48,587 nucleotides of DNA, from positions 1 through 48,587 of the forward strand of contig VYFG01000057.1 of assembly GCA_009842505.1 (NCBI GenBank). Direction: 5' to 3'. The notes beneath the pieces were generated by a model. That model searched no databases and was not told where the DNA came from. It saw only the letters and a list, made by a program, of their open reading frames with translations. This document shows positions 10,222-18,953 of this stretch, in pieces; position 1 is the stretch's first letter; each line of letters starts with the position of its first letter. Made by a program: the position numbers and the translations under genes. The DNA is from Gammaproteobacteria bacterium. Its GTDB lineage: Bacteria; Pseudomonadota; Gammaproteobacteria; Arenicellales; Poriferihabitantaceae.

Positions 10222-11739
10222 TCAGGCGGGTGCTGCCACCCTGATTTTCTCTCGCCAGTAAGCCGGACCTGTCTTGTGGACCGACTCGCCGCTGGCGTCC
10301 ACGGCCACGGTTACCGGCATTTCGTCCACGTCGAATTCATAGATCGCCTCCATGCCGAGGTCCTCGAAGGCAACCACCCGGGCGGAACGTATGGCGCGGG
10401 ATACCAGATATGCCGCCCCGCCGACGGCAATCAGGTAAACCGACTTGTGTTTGCGGATGCTTTCCACCGCGGCATCACCGCGTTCAGCCTTGCCGATCAT
10501 GCCAAGAATGCCACCTTTCTCCAGCATCATGTCGGTGAACTTGTCCATGCGGGTGGCCGTGGTGGGACCGGCCGGCCCCACAGCCTCGTCGCGCACCGGG
10601 TTTACCGGTCCTACGTAATAGATGAAACGATCGGTGAAGTCCACGCCTCCGGGCAGGGGCTCGCCGCGGTCCAGGTACTCGGCGATGCGCTTGTGGGCGG
10701 CATCCCGGCCCGTGAGCAGTTTGCCGCTGAGCAGGAGAGTTTGCCCCGGCTTCCATCGGGTGACGTCCTCGGCGGTAATGTTGCCCAGGTCCACCTTGAG
10801 TGATCCCTCTCCAGGCTCCCATGCCAGTTCCGGCCAGTCGGTAAGCTTGGGCTGATCGAACCTGGCCGGACCGGAACCGTCCAGAGTGAAATGCAGGTGC
10901 CGGGTCGCGGCGCAGTTGGGAATCATGGCGACCGGAAGAGAGACAGCGTGGGTGGGATATTCCCTGACCTTGACATCCAGAACGGTTGTTAGCCCGCCAA
11001 GGCCCTGTGCGCCGATGCCGAGTTGATTGACTTTCTGGTACAGCTCAAGCCGCAGTTCCTCGGCGGCGGTTTCCGGCCCCCTGTAAATGAGTTCCTGGAT
11101 ATCGATGGGCTCCATGAGGGATTCCTTTGCAAGGACCATGGCTTTCTCGGAACTGCCGCCGATACCGATCCCGAGGATTCCGGGCGGGCACCAGCCGGCG
11201 CCCATGGTCGGGACCGTCTTCAGTACCCAGTCCACCACGCTGTCACTGGGGTTGAGCATGGTGAACTTGCTCTTGTTCTCCGACCCACCTCCCTTGGCGG
11301 ATACCGTGATCTCGACCTTGTCCCCCGGAACCATCTCGATGTGGGTCACGGACGGGGTGTTGTCCCTGGTGTTGATCCGTTTCCCGAGAGGCGAAGAAAC
11401 GATGGAGGCGCGAAGGGGGTTGTCTGTGTCCAGATAGGCCCTGCGCACTCCCTCGTCGATCATTTCCTGCAGGGTCAGGCCCGTCTCCCAGCGGACATTC
11501 ATGCCGACCTTCACGAACACCACCACGATTCCGGTATCCTGGCAGATCGGGCGCTTGCCTTCGGCCGACATGCGGGAATTGACCAGGATCTGAGCGATCG
11601 CGTTCCTGGCGGATTCGGATTCCTCCTTCTGCCAGGCCAAGTGCATCGCCTTGACGAAGTCGGGGCTGTGATAGTACGAAATGTACTGCAGGCTGTCCGT
11701 GACGCTGGTGATCAGGTCGTCTTGCTTGATGGTGGTCAT
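10222..11739 (-). CDS. Class I (iron-sulfur) fumarate hydratase
   Basis: This 505-residue enzyme interconverts fumarate and malate in the citric acid cycle using an oxygen-sensitive 4Fe-4S cluster. Cysteines 66 (RPICQDTG), 185 (GWCPPGILG) and 277 (PNCAATRH) are placed as the three cluster ligands, with nearly the same spacing as in E. coli FumA. The C-terminal beta domain includes GPTTATRMDKFTDMML and the KGG..GMIGKAERG region. The ATG at 11737-11739 overlaps the stop of the upstream DUF349 gene (ATGA), so the two are likely translated together. The fused alpha+beta form argues against a tartrate dehydratase subunit. Gene symbols fumA and fumB are both used for this class, so none is assigned. 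Confidence 0.94.
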   Translation of the reverse strand: MTTIKQDDLITSVTDSLQYISYYHSPDFVKAMHLAWQKEESESARNAIAQILVNSRMSAEGKRPICQDTGIVVVFVKVGMNVRWETGLTLQEMIDEGVRRAYLDTDNPLRASIVSSPLGKRINTRDNTPSVTHIEMVPGDKVEITVSAKGGGSENKSKFTMLNPSDSVVDWVLKTVPTMGAGWCPPGILGIGIGGSSEKAMVLAKESLMEPIDIQELIYRGPETAAEELRLELYQKVNQLGIGAQGLGGLTTVLDVKVREYPTHAVSLPVAMIPNCAATRHLHFTLDGSGPARFDQPKLTDWPELAWEPGEGSLKVDLGNITAEDVTRWKPGQTLLLSGKLLTGRDAAHKRIAEYLDRGEPLPGGVDFTDRFIYYVGPVNPVRDEAVGPAGPTTATRMDKFTDMMLEKGGILGMIGKAERGDAAVESIRKHKSVYLIAVGGAAYLVSRAIRSARVVAFEDLGMEAIYEFDVDEMPVTVAVDASGESVHKTGPAYWREKIRVAAPA

Positions 11740-13685
11740 GAACTTTGCGGTTGTGGGTCCGGGGAATACAGGGCTTGGTAGCCCGCCTCAAACCGTTGGT
11801 TGATTTCGACCTGCTGGGAGGCCGATACGGCGCCGGTGGTATGGATGCGCTCGACCAAGGCCTGGTTTTCCAGGAGTTCCTGGTCCGCCTCCTTGCCAAG
11901 CGCGGCCGACAGGCGGCCGATCTGCAGCGCCATGCGCTGTTTGGCATAGGCGGCCGGTGAATCAACTCCGGCATTGATTTCCAGCTGTAACAGGTACCCG
12001 TTGATTCGTTCGAAGTTCCGGTCCAGTGACTCCCGCAGTTCATTCAGTTTCGTGTCGCTGTTCACTGCCTCGGCGGCAGCCTGGAACCGGGCCTCCATCA
12101 CGCCTTGCAGGTCATCCGCAAGGGAAGGGAGGACATCGAAATCCGCCCGCCTTGCATCAACATCCGGTGAACTTCCGTCCAGGATACCAGCTTCCAGTTC
12201 GGCACAGGCGGCGGCCCGCCGGAAAAGATGTGCATTCAGTGTTGATTGTGCCGCCCTGCGGAGGCCAGAAAGGAATTTTCTGGCTGTACCCATGGCGTCA
12301 CGGTATCGTTTCTGGATTTGTTTTTCCTGATGCTTGGGTACCCGGCCACCTTCCTCCCAGGCGGTCTTCCATCGTTTCAGACGGGTCTCCACGTCCTCCG
12401 GGTCGCTGGGGTTCTCCCCGACCATGGCCTCGATTTCCGCACAGAGCTTCTTCTTGACCTCCAGCTGTTCCGCCAGTTGGCGTTCGAAGGCCTTTTTTGA
12501 TGCCTTGTCGCGTTTATAGACGGAATCGCAGGCTTCGGTGTACCGGTTCCAGGCCGCCTGCTCCTGCTTGCGACTGCCGGACACCGTGACCCGCCATTGC
12601 TTTTTCAGCACCTGCAGTTCGGACATGGCCTTGCGGGAGTCCTCCATGCCGGCCAGCCCTTGCACCTGTTCGATCAGTTCCCGCCGTTGCTTGAGATTGC
12701 GCTTGCGCTCCCGTTCCAGGGGGCCCTCGAATCGGGAGACGATTGCCTCGAATCGCCTGGCCAGGGGCTTGCGGTCGCGATAGTCCGCCGATCCGAGCTT
12801 GCGCCAACGGACCGTCTGCTCCCGGATCAGCTGTTGTATTGCCTTCCAGTCAGGGTTCCGCCAATCGGTATCCTCGTAGGTTTTTTCCAAGGTTTCGCAG
12901 ACCTGGGCGCGGTTTCGGCTGGCGGCCTGGCGTTGCTTGCGGAGGTTTTCGAAATGCTCCTTGCAGGGTTCATAGGACTTGGTGCATACGGAGTCGAATA
13001 CGGCATACAGCTTGTGGCCGCCGCCTTCATCGGAGAGGTCCCATTGCTTCCATTCCTCCCGGGCCTGCTGGATACGCTTGGCAATTTTCCCGAGATCGGT
13101 TTCGTGGTCGTGGATATTCCTGATCTCGTCGATGATTTTTTCGCGGGCCTGTTCGTTTCCCCAATTCTTCCACGAGGCAAGCTTCTTGATCTTCGGCTGC
13201 AGCGCCTCCAGATCGCCGATCACTTTCTGCCGTCGCTGGGCGGACAGGCCCCTGATCCGGTTCAGGCCGTTGATGATTTTCTGTTCCAGTTGCTGGGATG
13301 TATTCAGGTCGTTGGACTCAAGGCTCTGCTTCAGCTGCTCGACCTGTTGTTCGAGCTCGGCGAATTCCCTGTTCCGCTCCTCGACCTGCCGGTGGATCCG
13401 GTCGCGCAACGTTTCGAACCCGCCGTCCAGCTTCCGGCGCATCGGGCTGTCTTCCTTCAAAACCGCCGACAGGGTGTCCCAGGATTTGCGCAGGCGCTTT
13501 GCCTGGTGCTCATCGAGATTACCCTTGCGCTCCAGGAATCCGGCAAGCTCCTGGTGGAGGGTGATGGCGTCACGCTCATGCATCACCCCCTCCACGGAAG
13601 GAATTTCTTCGGGATCGTGTTCAGGTTTTGCCGGGGGCGGGGCCATCTCGCCGACGGCCTCGGCGGAATGCTTCTCGGGGTCCAT
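11736..13685 (-). CDS. DUF349 domain-containing coiled-coil protein
   Basis: The 649-residue protein is highly charged and predicted from sequence to be mostly alpha-helical coiled coil, with no signal peptide or membrane segment. Several copies of the DUF349 pattern (short helices with a central Trp and basic residues) are visible, for example RIQQAREEWKQW, EQTVRWRKLGSADYRDR, LKKQWRV and RWKTAWEEGGRVPKHQEK. The N-terminal 40 residues are Pro/Glu-rich and probably disordered. No enzymatic motif is seen and the biochemical role of this family is poorly defined. It overlaps the fumarase start by 4 nt, suggesting a transcriptional and translational unit, and diverges from the transglycosylase gene. 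Confidence 0.85.
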   Translation of the reverse strand: MDPEKHSAEAVGEMAPPPAKPEHDPEEIPSVEGVMHERDAITLHQELAGFLERKGNLDEHQAKRLRKSWDTLSAVLKEDSPMRRKLDGGFETLRDRIHRQVEERNREFAELEQQVEQLKQSLESNDLNTSQQLEQKIINGLNRIRGLSAQRRQKVIGDLEALQPKIKKLASWKNWGNEQAREKIIDEIRNIHDHETDLGKIAKRIQQAREEWKQWDLSDEGGGHKLYAVFDSVCTKSYEPCKEHFENLRKQRQAASRNRAQVCETLEKTYEDTDWRNPDWKAIQQLIREQTVRWRKLGSADYRDRKPLARRFEAIVSRFEGPLERERKRNLKQRRELIEQVQGLAGMEDSRKAMSELQVLKKQWRVTVSGSRKQEQAAWNRYTEACDSVYKRDKASKKAFERQLAEQLEVKKKLCAEIEAMVGENPSDPEDVETRLKRWKTAWEEGGRVPKHQEKQIQKRYRDAMGTARKFLSGLRRAAQSTLNAHLFRRAAACAELEAGILDGSSPDVDARRADFDVLPSLADDLQGVMEARFQAAAEAVNSDTKLNELRESLDRNFERINGYLLQLEINAGVDSPAAYAKQRMALQIGRLSAALGKEADQELLENQALVERIHTTGAVSASQQVEINQRFEAGYQALYSPDPQPQSS

Positions 13686-13795
13686 GCAATTTGGGTAGGC
13701 TTAAAGTAGAATCCGAAAAAGGACATGCCAATTATAACCACTCACCAACCACCGGCGCGATTGCCACAGGTGTTACCCCGTTAACTGTCAAATTC

Positions 13796-16141
13796 GTGGA
13801 ACCGCGCCGGTTTACGCCATCGCTGTTGGTAATTGCGGGATTGCTGTGCCTGCTTGCAGGGACAGTCGCCCGGGCGGACCACCTCCTGCCCACGCACCAG
13901 CTCACCTGCAGTGCAAGCTTCCCATGCCCGGAGGAAATCCATCGTCGGATCGACTTCTGGATCCAGGTATTCAAGGGCTGGGGCAAGGAAATGGCGATCT
14001 TCCACGATTCCACGGTACCCGAGCGTGTCTACCTCGTGCTGGATACTGGACATGGCTGCAGCGGCAAGGCCAGAAGGCGGATCAAGGCGAACGCACGTGC
14101 CATCAGGCAGTCCCTGGAAAAGCTGGCCGCCGACGTCAAGGCGGAACGACAGGTCACTGACAGGCGACAACGGCATCTGCTGGGGCTGTTTCCCTCGGGA
14201 AGCAGCCGGGAGATCCAGCGGGCGGCAAGAAAAGTCCGCTGCCAAAGCGGGGTTCGCGACGGTTTTCTCGCGGGACTGAAGCGGTTCAACCGATATGTCG
14301 GCATGGTGGACCATATCCTTGCGGAAAATAATCTGCCGAAGGACATCCGGTATCTTCCGTTCGTCGAATCGTCCTACAACCCGGCAGCCTATTCCAAGGC
14401 CGGGGCTGCCGGCATGTGGCAGATCATGCCCGCCACGGCCCGTTCACTGGGTCTTGAACTGAACGCCGCCCTGGACGAGCGACTGGACCCGGAAGCCGCC
14501 ACCCGCGCGGCGGCACGGTACTTGGTGGACGCTACCGGGAAGTTGATGGAGGCCTCCCGTTCGCGCCAGCCGGGTATCGCACAAGAAACAGTGAACCCCT
14601 TTGTGATCACCTCGTACAACTACGGTGTCAACGGCATGCGCAGGGCGATTCACCGGATCGGCCCGGATTACATGGAGGTGCTCAACCGATACAAGTCCCC
14701 TGCATTCCAGGTGGCGGTCAAGAATTTTTACGCCAGTTTTCTCGCGGCCCGGCATGTGGCCAAGAACGCGGACCGCTATTTCCCCAGGATGCAGTCGGAC
14801 TCGGGGACGAGGGAGATTCGGCTGGTACTCGAGCGGGCCACTTCCATGGACCGGATCAAGGGGGTTTTCGGCCTATCCGAAGCCGAACTCAAGCCCCTGA
14901 ACAGACCGCTGACCCGTTTTATCTGGAATGGATGGCGCCTGATTCCGGCGGGATACCGGCTTTCGCTGCCCTGGCGGAGTCACCGATGGAAAAGGGAAAT
15001 CGCGAGGCTCAGTGCAATGACCCCGGAGAAGGATGTCCCCGGCGGTGGCACGTACATCGTTCGAAAGGGCGATACCGCCTGCGGGATTGCGCGGGCGCTC
15101 CGGGTCAACTGCAGCTTGCTGATCCGGGCCAACGACCTGGGTAAGCGGGCGTTGATCCGTGTCGGCCAGCGACTCACCATACCCCGCAAACCGGCGTCTG
15201 CTGCCTTGAGCGTCGCATCCAGGAGGTCGGGGGCTCCTTCCAGCTGGACCGTCAAGCGAGGAGATACTGCCTGTGGTATTGCACGGCAAACTGGCGTGGA
15301 CTGCAAGGAGTTGATTCGCGTGAACCGGCTCGGCAGGAAGGCGCGCATCCTGGTGGGGCAAAAACTCGTAATTCCCGGAAAAGACTACCTTGCCCAGAAC
15401 CCTGCCGGTCTCAATGCGGACAACCAGTACATCGTGCAAAAGGGGGATGCCGCCTGCAGGGTGGCTGCCAGATTCCGAGTTTCCTGCCGTGACCTGATCC
15501 GGCTCAACCAGCTGGGCAGCAAGGCGGTCATCTACCCGGGACAGAAGCTGTCCATACCGGGATTCGAAACACCGGCAACCACTGAGACGGCCGCGAGACT
15601 GGCCATGGAATCCGGGTCAGCCGGAGGTTCAGCGGCAAAACAGGAGAAGGCGCCGCTGGCGCCGGACAATCAGCTCGTGAACCTGCTCGATACACTGCCG
15701 GATCTCAGTATCCGGGTAGGGAGCAAGTCGGGAAAACCGGCCTACTACATATTCGTGGAGGTGGATGAATCCCTGGGCCACTATGCCGACTGGCTGGGTA
15801 TCGGCAGTTCACGCACGTTGAGAAATCTCAACGGGTTGCCGCGTGGCGAGGTGCTGAAACTGGGGCGGCGACTGCGGTTTCCCGAGATCTCTCCGGAAAC
15901 CGTGGCCCGGTTCGAGCGAATGCGGATCGAATACCACCAGGTGCTCAGCGAAACCCTAAAGGAGAACTATCATCTCGTAGGGATCGATAACTATACCGTG
16001 AAAAGCGGGGACTCGCTCTGGGACATGTCCCGCCGCCTTGGGTTTCCGTTATGGCTCATGTATCGTCTCAATCCCGAACTGCGCATCACCGGCCTGACTG
16101 CAGGCCGCACGATCAGATTGCCGCAACTGACGGCAATCTAG
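13796..16141 (+). CDS. MltD-like membrane-bound lytic murein transglycosylase with LysM repeats
   Basis: The protein cleaves peptidoglycan glycan strands to form 1,6-anhydro-muramyl ends and should act in the periplasm. The GTG at 13796 gives 781 residues and a clean signal sequence (basic MEPRRF, then LLVIAGLLCLLAG, cleavage near ARA/DH); in-frame starts farther upstream lie within or next to the divergent DUF349 gene start and spoil this. The SLT domain (about 165-320) holds the catalytic Glu in FVESSYNPAAYSKAGAAG and the MWQIMPATA motif. Three LysM domains follow at about 420-463, 482-527 and 544-588, then a degenerate one near 637-699 and a last one at about 732-778 (YTVKSGDSLWDMS). E. 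coli MltD has far fewer. The first three LysM domains each carry a C-x9-C pair (TAC..NC, TAC..DC, AAC..SC), possibly a disulfide. No lipobox Cys is seen in the signal. Confidence 0.9.
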   Translation: MEPRRFTPSLLVIAGLLCLLAGTVARADHLLPTHQLTCSASFPCPEEIHRRIDFWIQVFKGWGKEMAIFHDSTVPERVYLVLDTGHGCSGKARRRIKANARAIRQSLEKLAADVKAERQVTDRRQRHLLGLFPSGSSREIQRAARKVRCQSGVRDGFLAGLKRFNRYVGMVDHILAENNLPKDIRYLPFVESSYNPAAYSKAGAAGMWQIMPATARSLGLELNAALDERLDPEAATRAAARYLVDATGKLMEASRSRQPGIAQETVNPFVITSYNYGVNGMRRAIHRIGPDYMEVLNRYKSPAFQVAVKNFYASFLAARHVAKNADRYFPRMQSDSGTREIRLVLERATSMDRIKGVFGLSEAELKPLNRPLTRFIWNGWRLIPAGYRLSLPWRSHRWKREIARLSAMTPEKDVPGGGTYIVRKGDTACGIARALRVNCSLLIRANDLGKRALIRVGQRLTIPRKPASAALSVASRRSGAPSSWTVKRGDTACGIARQTGVDCKELIRVNRLGRKARILVGQKLVIPGKDYLAQNPAGLNADNQYIVQKGDAACRVAARFRVSCRDLIRLNQLGSKAVIYPGQKLSIPGFETPATTETAARLAMESGSAGGSAAKQEKAPLAPDNQLVNLLDTLPDLSIRVGSKSGKPAYYIFVEVDESLGHYADWLGIGSSRTLRNLNGLPRGEVLKLGRRLRFPEISPETVARFERMRIEYHQVLSETLKENYHLVGIDNYTVKSGDSLWDMSRRLGFPLWLMYRLNPELRITGLTAGRTIRLPQLTAI

Positions 16142-16347
16142 TCCTGGCTGTAACATCTGGCATTGTGCAAGTAGGCAATGATGGGCAGATCGCTGAATGA
16201 GAACTGGACCAATTTCCAAGCGAACGTCATGAACGCATCCTGTTCGAAGCCGAGCGCTTCGGCGTACTCGGAGATTCTCGCCTGGACAATCTTGTGTTCT
16301 TCGGGTATCGGCCCCCCAACCCCCGTCAATGCCAGCCTTGCCGCCAC
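16138..16347 (-). CDS. Small hypothetical protein overlapping the Fic gene end
   Basis: A 69-codon frame starts at GTG 16345-16347 (or TTG 16327-16329) inside the last codons of the Fic gene and ends at TAG overlapping the tail of the transglycosylase gene on the other strand. The product has a helix-like middle (IVQARISEYAEALGF) and a hydrophobic stretch ending DLPIIAYLHNARCYSQD. I do not recognise a family. It overlaps the Fic stop by 22 nt on the same strand, which would suit translational coupling, but no good ribosome binding site is visible. It could be a real accessory gene or a chance frame. Confidence 0.35.
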   Translation of the reverse strand: MAARLALTGVGGPIPEEHKIVQARISEYAEALGFEQDAFMTFAWKLVQFSFSDLPIIAYLHNARCYSQD

Positions 16348-17723
16348 GCCTGGTATTCGGCCGGCCGCAGGCGGTAGCGCGCGATGTTGCCTTCGTGGAG
16401 GCTCATGATCTCGGTCTCCACGACTTCGATGAATCGCGCCTGGTCCGCCGGTGGCACCTGCTCCGCTGCGTGCCGCTGCACCAGTGCAGTCGCAGTCTTC
16501 TTGTCCATTCCCGTGCGCACCACCGCGGCGACCAGTTCGGCAACCAGTGCCCTGTAACGCATGCGGAACGGGTCCGGCTCACCTAGGGACTGGCGTACTG
16601 CCGAGTACCGAGCGCTGGAGCGCCCGTAGGCCCAGACGAATACGTCACGCAACAATTCAACGCGATTCAGTTCATAGATGGCCAACACGCCGTCAATGTA
16701 GGCTCGCTCCGGCACGTCCACGAAGGACAGGGGGCAGAAATTGCCGCGGATTAGCGGGATATTCGCCGCGAGGCGGGAACTCCGCTTGTTGACGTCCTCG
16801 AAACCCTGCAGGTAGGCGAGGTGCACGAGGGCGAAGAAGGCCTGCTCAAAGGGGTCCGTGATTGCAGCCGCGGTACCCAGAATCTCGTTGAAGCATTCCT
16901 CGATGAGTTGCGGCACTTCCAGCGGATAGTAGACCGTGCCCTCGATGCCTACCGGAATGCGCCGCAGGCGGCCGCCGGCCTGCGGGTCGGCAAGCAGGTT
17001 GTCCGCGAGCAGGGCGTGCAGATTTAGGATGGTGTACCGGTTAAAGCCGATCTCGTCGGCCTGGTTGACGAGCAGTTCGATGGCTGCCTTGTGGTTCAGG
17101 ATCATCTGCGCTTCCAACGCATCCTTGCCCTCGGCGGCCTCGCCCAGCTGCAGCAGGCGCTCTGTTTCCAGCAGGGAGTAGGTATTGCCTTCCAGACGGC
17201 TGGAGTTCCAGGACAGATCGATCAGCAGGCGGCTGTATATCGTCCGAGCGTAGGTTCCCGCAGGGCGCCCGTTGCCGGGCGGGCGACCCATGTCGAGCAG
17301 TCGTTGGCGCGTTTCGGCCGGCAAGTAATAGGTGACGTTGGGTCGGTAGCTATCCAGGAATGCGCGCTGGTAGCCCACCGGCTGCCGTTTCTGGATCGGC
17401 GCGCGAATTGCCAGCTTGACCACCTCCGCCTCCGGCGATATCGGCACATGGACCTCACCATGCGCATCGACGACTGCGCTACCCGCGACCGGATTGTCCT
17501 TGGCGAAAATGGTGACGGGCATGCGATAGCGACGGCCCTTGTGCTGCCCTTCGGCGATCAGCCGCTCTTGCTTCACCAGCAGGGCGAGGCGGCGCTGCAG
17601 CATCCGCGGTGGCAGTTCGTAGGGCAGTCCCTCACGGATGGCGTTGACCTGCACGCCTTCCGGATGGGCCGCCACGACGGTGAGAATAGCGTCGAGCTCT
17701 TGTTCAGGAATTCGCTTTGGCAT
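16326..17723 (-). CDS. Fic-family protein with N-terminal winged helix and altered catalytic motif
   Basis: Fic proteins usually transfer AMP or another phosphate-containing group onto target hydroxyls. This 465-residue protein starts at the ATG of MPKRIPEQELDAI; in-frame extension to 17912 would pass through the repeat array and is rejected. Residues 5-68 look like a winged helix-turn-helix (two helices, then KQERLIAEGQHKGRRYRM). The inhibitory helix motif S/TxxxEG/N appears as SSRLEGN at 174-180, the class II arrangement. The Fic core aligns at 306-317 as QGFEDVNKRSSR: the catalytic His of HxFxDGNGRxxR is Gln306 and the Gly is Val311, while Asn312, Lys313 and Arg314 remain. AMP transfer is therefore doubtful; the protein may bind nucleotides, use other chemistry or act as a regulator. 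The upstream repeats suggest autoregulation through the winged helix. The locus looks like an insertion between housekeeping genes. Confidence 0.88.
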   Translation of the reverse strand: MPKRIPEQELDAILTVVAAHPEGVQVNAIREGLPYELPPRMLQRRLALLVKQERLIAEGQHKGRRYRMPVTIFAKDNPVAGSAVVDAHGEVHVPISPEAEVVKLAIRAPIQKRQPVGYQRAFLDSYRPNVTYYLPAETRQRLLDMGRPPGNGRPAGTYARTIYSRLLIDLSWNSSRLEGNTYSLLETERLLQLGEAAEGKDALEAQMILNHKAAIELLVNQADEIGFNRYTILNLHALLADNLLADPQAGGRLRRIPVGIEGTVYYPLEVPQLIEECFNEILGTAAAITDPFEQAFFALVHLAYLQGFEDVNKRSSRLAANIPLIRGNFCPLSFVDVPERAYIDGVLAIYELNRVELLRDVFVWAYGRSSARYSAVRQSLGEPDPFRMRYRALVAELVAAVVRTGMDKKTATALVQRHAAEQVPPADQARFIEVVETEIMSLHEGNIARYRLRPAEYQAWRQGWH

Positions 17724-17730
17724 GCGTGGA

Positions 17731-17841
17731 TTATATGTCGCAAAAACGCTTATGCGACATATAAAGCTCCTTATTTGTCGTAAAAATAAGCTTTGTGTCG
17801 CATAAATCTTTTTTTGTCGCAAAAATGCGCCTGTAATGTCG
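17731..17841. promoter_or_regulatory. Phased TGTCG repeat array upstream of the Fic gene
   Basis: A perfect 12-bp inverted repeat (TTATATGTCGCA at 17731-17742, TGCGACATATAA at 17753-17764, 10-nt spacer) begins 8 bp upstream of the Fic ATG. More TGTCG units follow at 17776, 17796, 17815 and 17837, mostly extended as TGTCGCAWAAA. Counting the inverted copy, six units occur about every 20 bp, two helical turns. Local DNA is AT-rich against a GC-rich background. This is what a multimeric operator overlapping the promoter would look like. Binding by the Fic winged helix itself is an inference. Confidence 0.65.
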
Positions 17842-18050
17842 TCCCTTTGGTTACCTCGTGTGTCTCGAACAGCTCCATTGCCATGCCAAAGGCGAGCTCG
17901 GTCTTTCTCCACTGAGTTCTTCAGGTGACGGATCTGTTCCGTGCGCTTCCGGGTTCATTCACGGGTGCTTATCGGAGTGGATGTCGATATCGACCGGCTT
18001 TCCACTCGTCGCGCAGAAAGATCATGATTCGGCAGATTCAGTCCCCATTC
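17842..18050. other. Intergenic stretch upstream of the Fic repeat array
   Basis: Nothing recognisable was found between the repeat array and the stop of the rhodanese gene. Together with the array it makes a gene-free interval of 327 bp. Confidence 0.4.
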
Positions 18051-18911
18051 TTACACCCCTCCTGTTCCGGCAGTGTCTTCGAGGATCACGGGCAGGGATC
18101 CGTCCGCAGCCCATTCCATCCACGAGCCGGCATAGGCACGGACGCGACGGTAACCGAGCGAGCGCAGCATGACAAAGCTGTGCGAGGAGCGCTGGTGTGT
18201 CTGGCAGTGGACGATGATTTCATGCTCCCGATCGAAACCCCGGTCCGCCAGCATCTTTTCCAGGACTTCCGGGGACCGCAGCCGGCGATTGTTCTCCGGA
18301 TCGATGGTGTCCAGCCAGTTGAGATGGCGTGCTCCGGGGATGCGTCCCTTCCGGGCCGAGCGGGTTTTCCGGCCCAGGTACTCGTCCTCGCTGCGGGCAT
18401 CAAGTATCCGGACTTCCGGGTCACCGAGAATGGACAGCACGTCGTCCTTGGTGGCGACCACCGTGGGGTCGGGACATGCCTTCCAGCGCCCGGCTGCCGG
18501 GGCCGTGGCCGGAATGCCGGCTTCCAGGGGCAACCGTTCCGCCTGCCACGACTCCAGACCGCCATCCAGCATGGAAAGCCGTCGATGCCCCATGGCTTCC
18601 AGCACCCAGATTAGACGCGCACCGCCGGTACCTCCGTCGTCGTCGTAACCGACCACGTGGTGGTCGGCCCCGAGTCCGATTTCGGCGAACGCTGATTCCA
18701 GGATATCCGGGTCCGGCAGCAGTCCCGGGGCCGGCATGCCTCCCCGGTTCAGTTTGGCCTGGTCCAGCCAGACACCACCGGGTATGTGGCCGCTCAGGAA
18801 CTGCTCCGGCTTGCCCAGACAGATGATCCGCAGGGAGCCGTTGTCCGGTGCGGCGATGGCTTCGGCAAGTTCTCCGGCCTGGACAAGATAGGGCAGGGCA
18901 GGTGTCGGCAT
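18051..18911 (-). CDS. Two-domain rhodanese-type sulfurtransferase
   Basis: This 286-residue cytosolic protein belongs to the thiosulfate/3-mercaptopyruvate sulfurtransferase class, which moves sulfane sulfur through a cysteine persulfide. The N-terminal rhodanese domain (about 10-130) is inactive-looking, with GHIPGGVWLDQ and a DGG-rich loop. The C-terminal domain (about 150-280) has LDARSEDEYLG, GRIPGARHLNW and the active-site loop HCQTHQRSSH with Cys236. The loop CQTHQRS is neither the classic CRKGVT of rhodanese nor CGSGVT of mercaptopyruvate transferases, so the donor is uncertain. It diverges from truD with 42 bp between starts. Confidence 0.9.
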   Translation of the reverse strand: MPTPALPYLVQAGELAEAIAAPDNGSLRIICLGKPEQFLSGHIPGGVWLDQAKLNRGGMPAPGLLPDPDILESAFAEIGLGADHHVVGYDDDGGTGGARLIWVLEAMGHRRLSMLDGGLESWQAERLPLEAGIPATAPAAGRWKACPDPTVVATKDDVLSILGDPEVRILDARSEDEYLGRKTRSARKGRIPGARHLNWLDTIDPENNRRLRSPEVLEKMLADRGFDREHEIIVHCQTHQRSSHSFVMLRSLGYRRVRAYAGSWMEWAADGSLPVILEDTAGTGGV

Positions 18912-18953
18912 CTGCTACAATCCGCACGCTTTGAAGGTGCCCGGATTATAGCC

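Noticed and set aside
17724..17912. N-terminal extension of the Fic gene
   Set aside because: The extension would be translated from the repeat array itself; the ATG at 17723 gives a family-like start.
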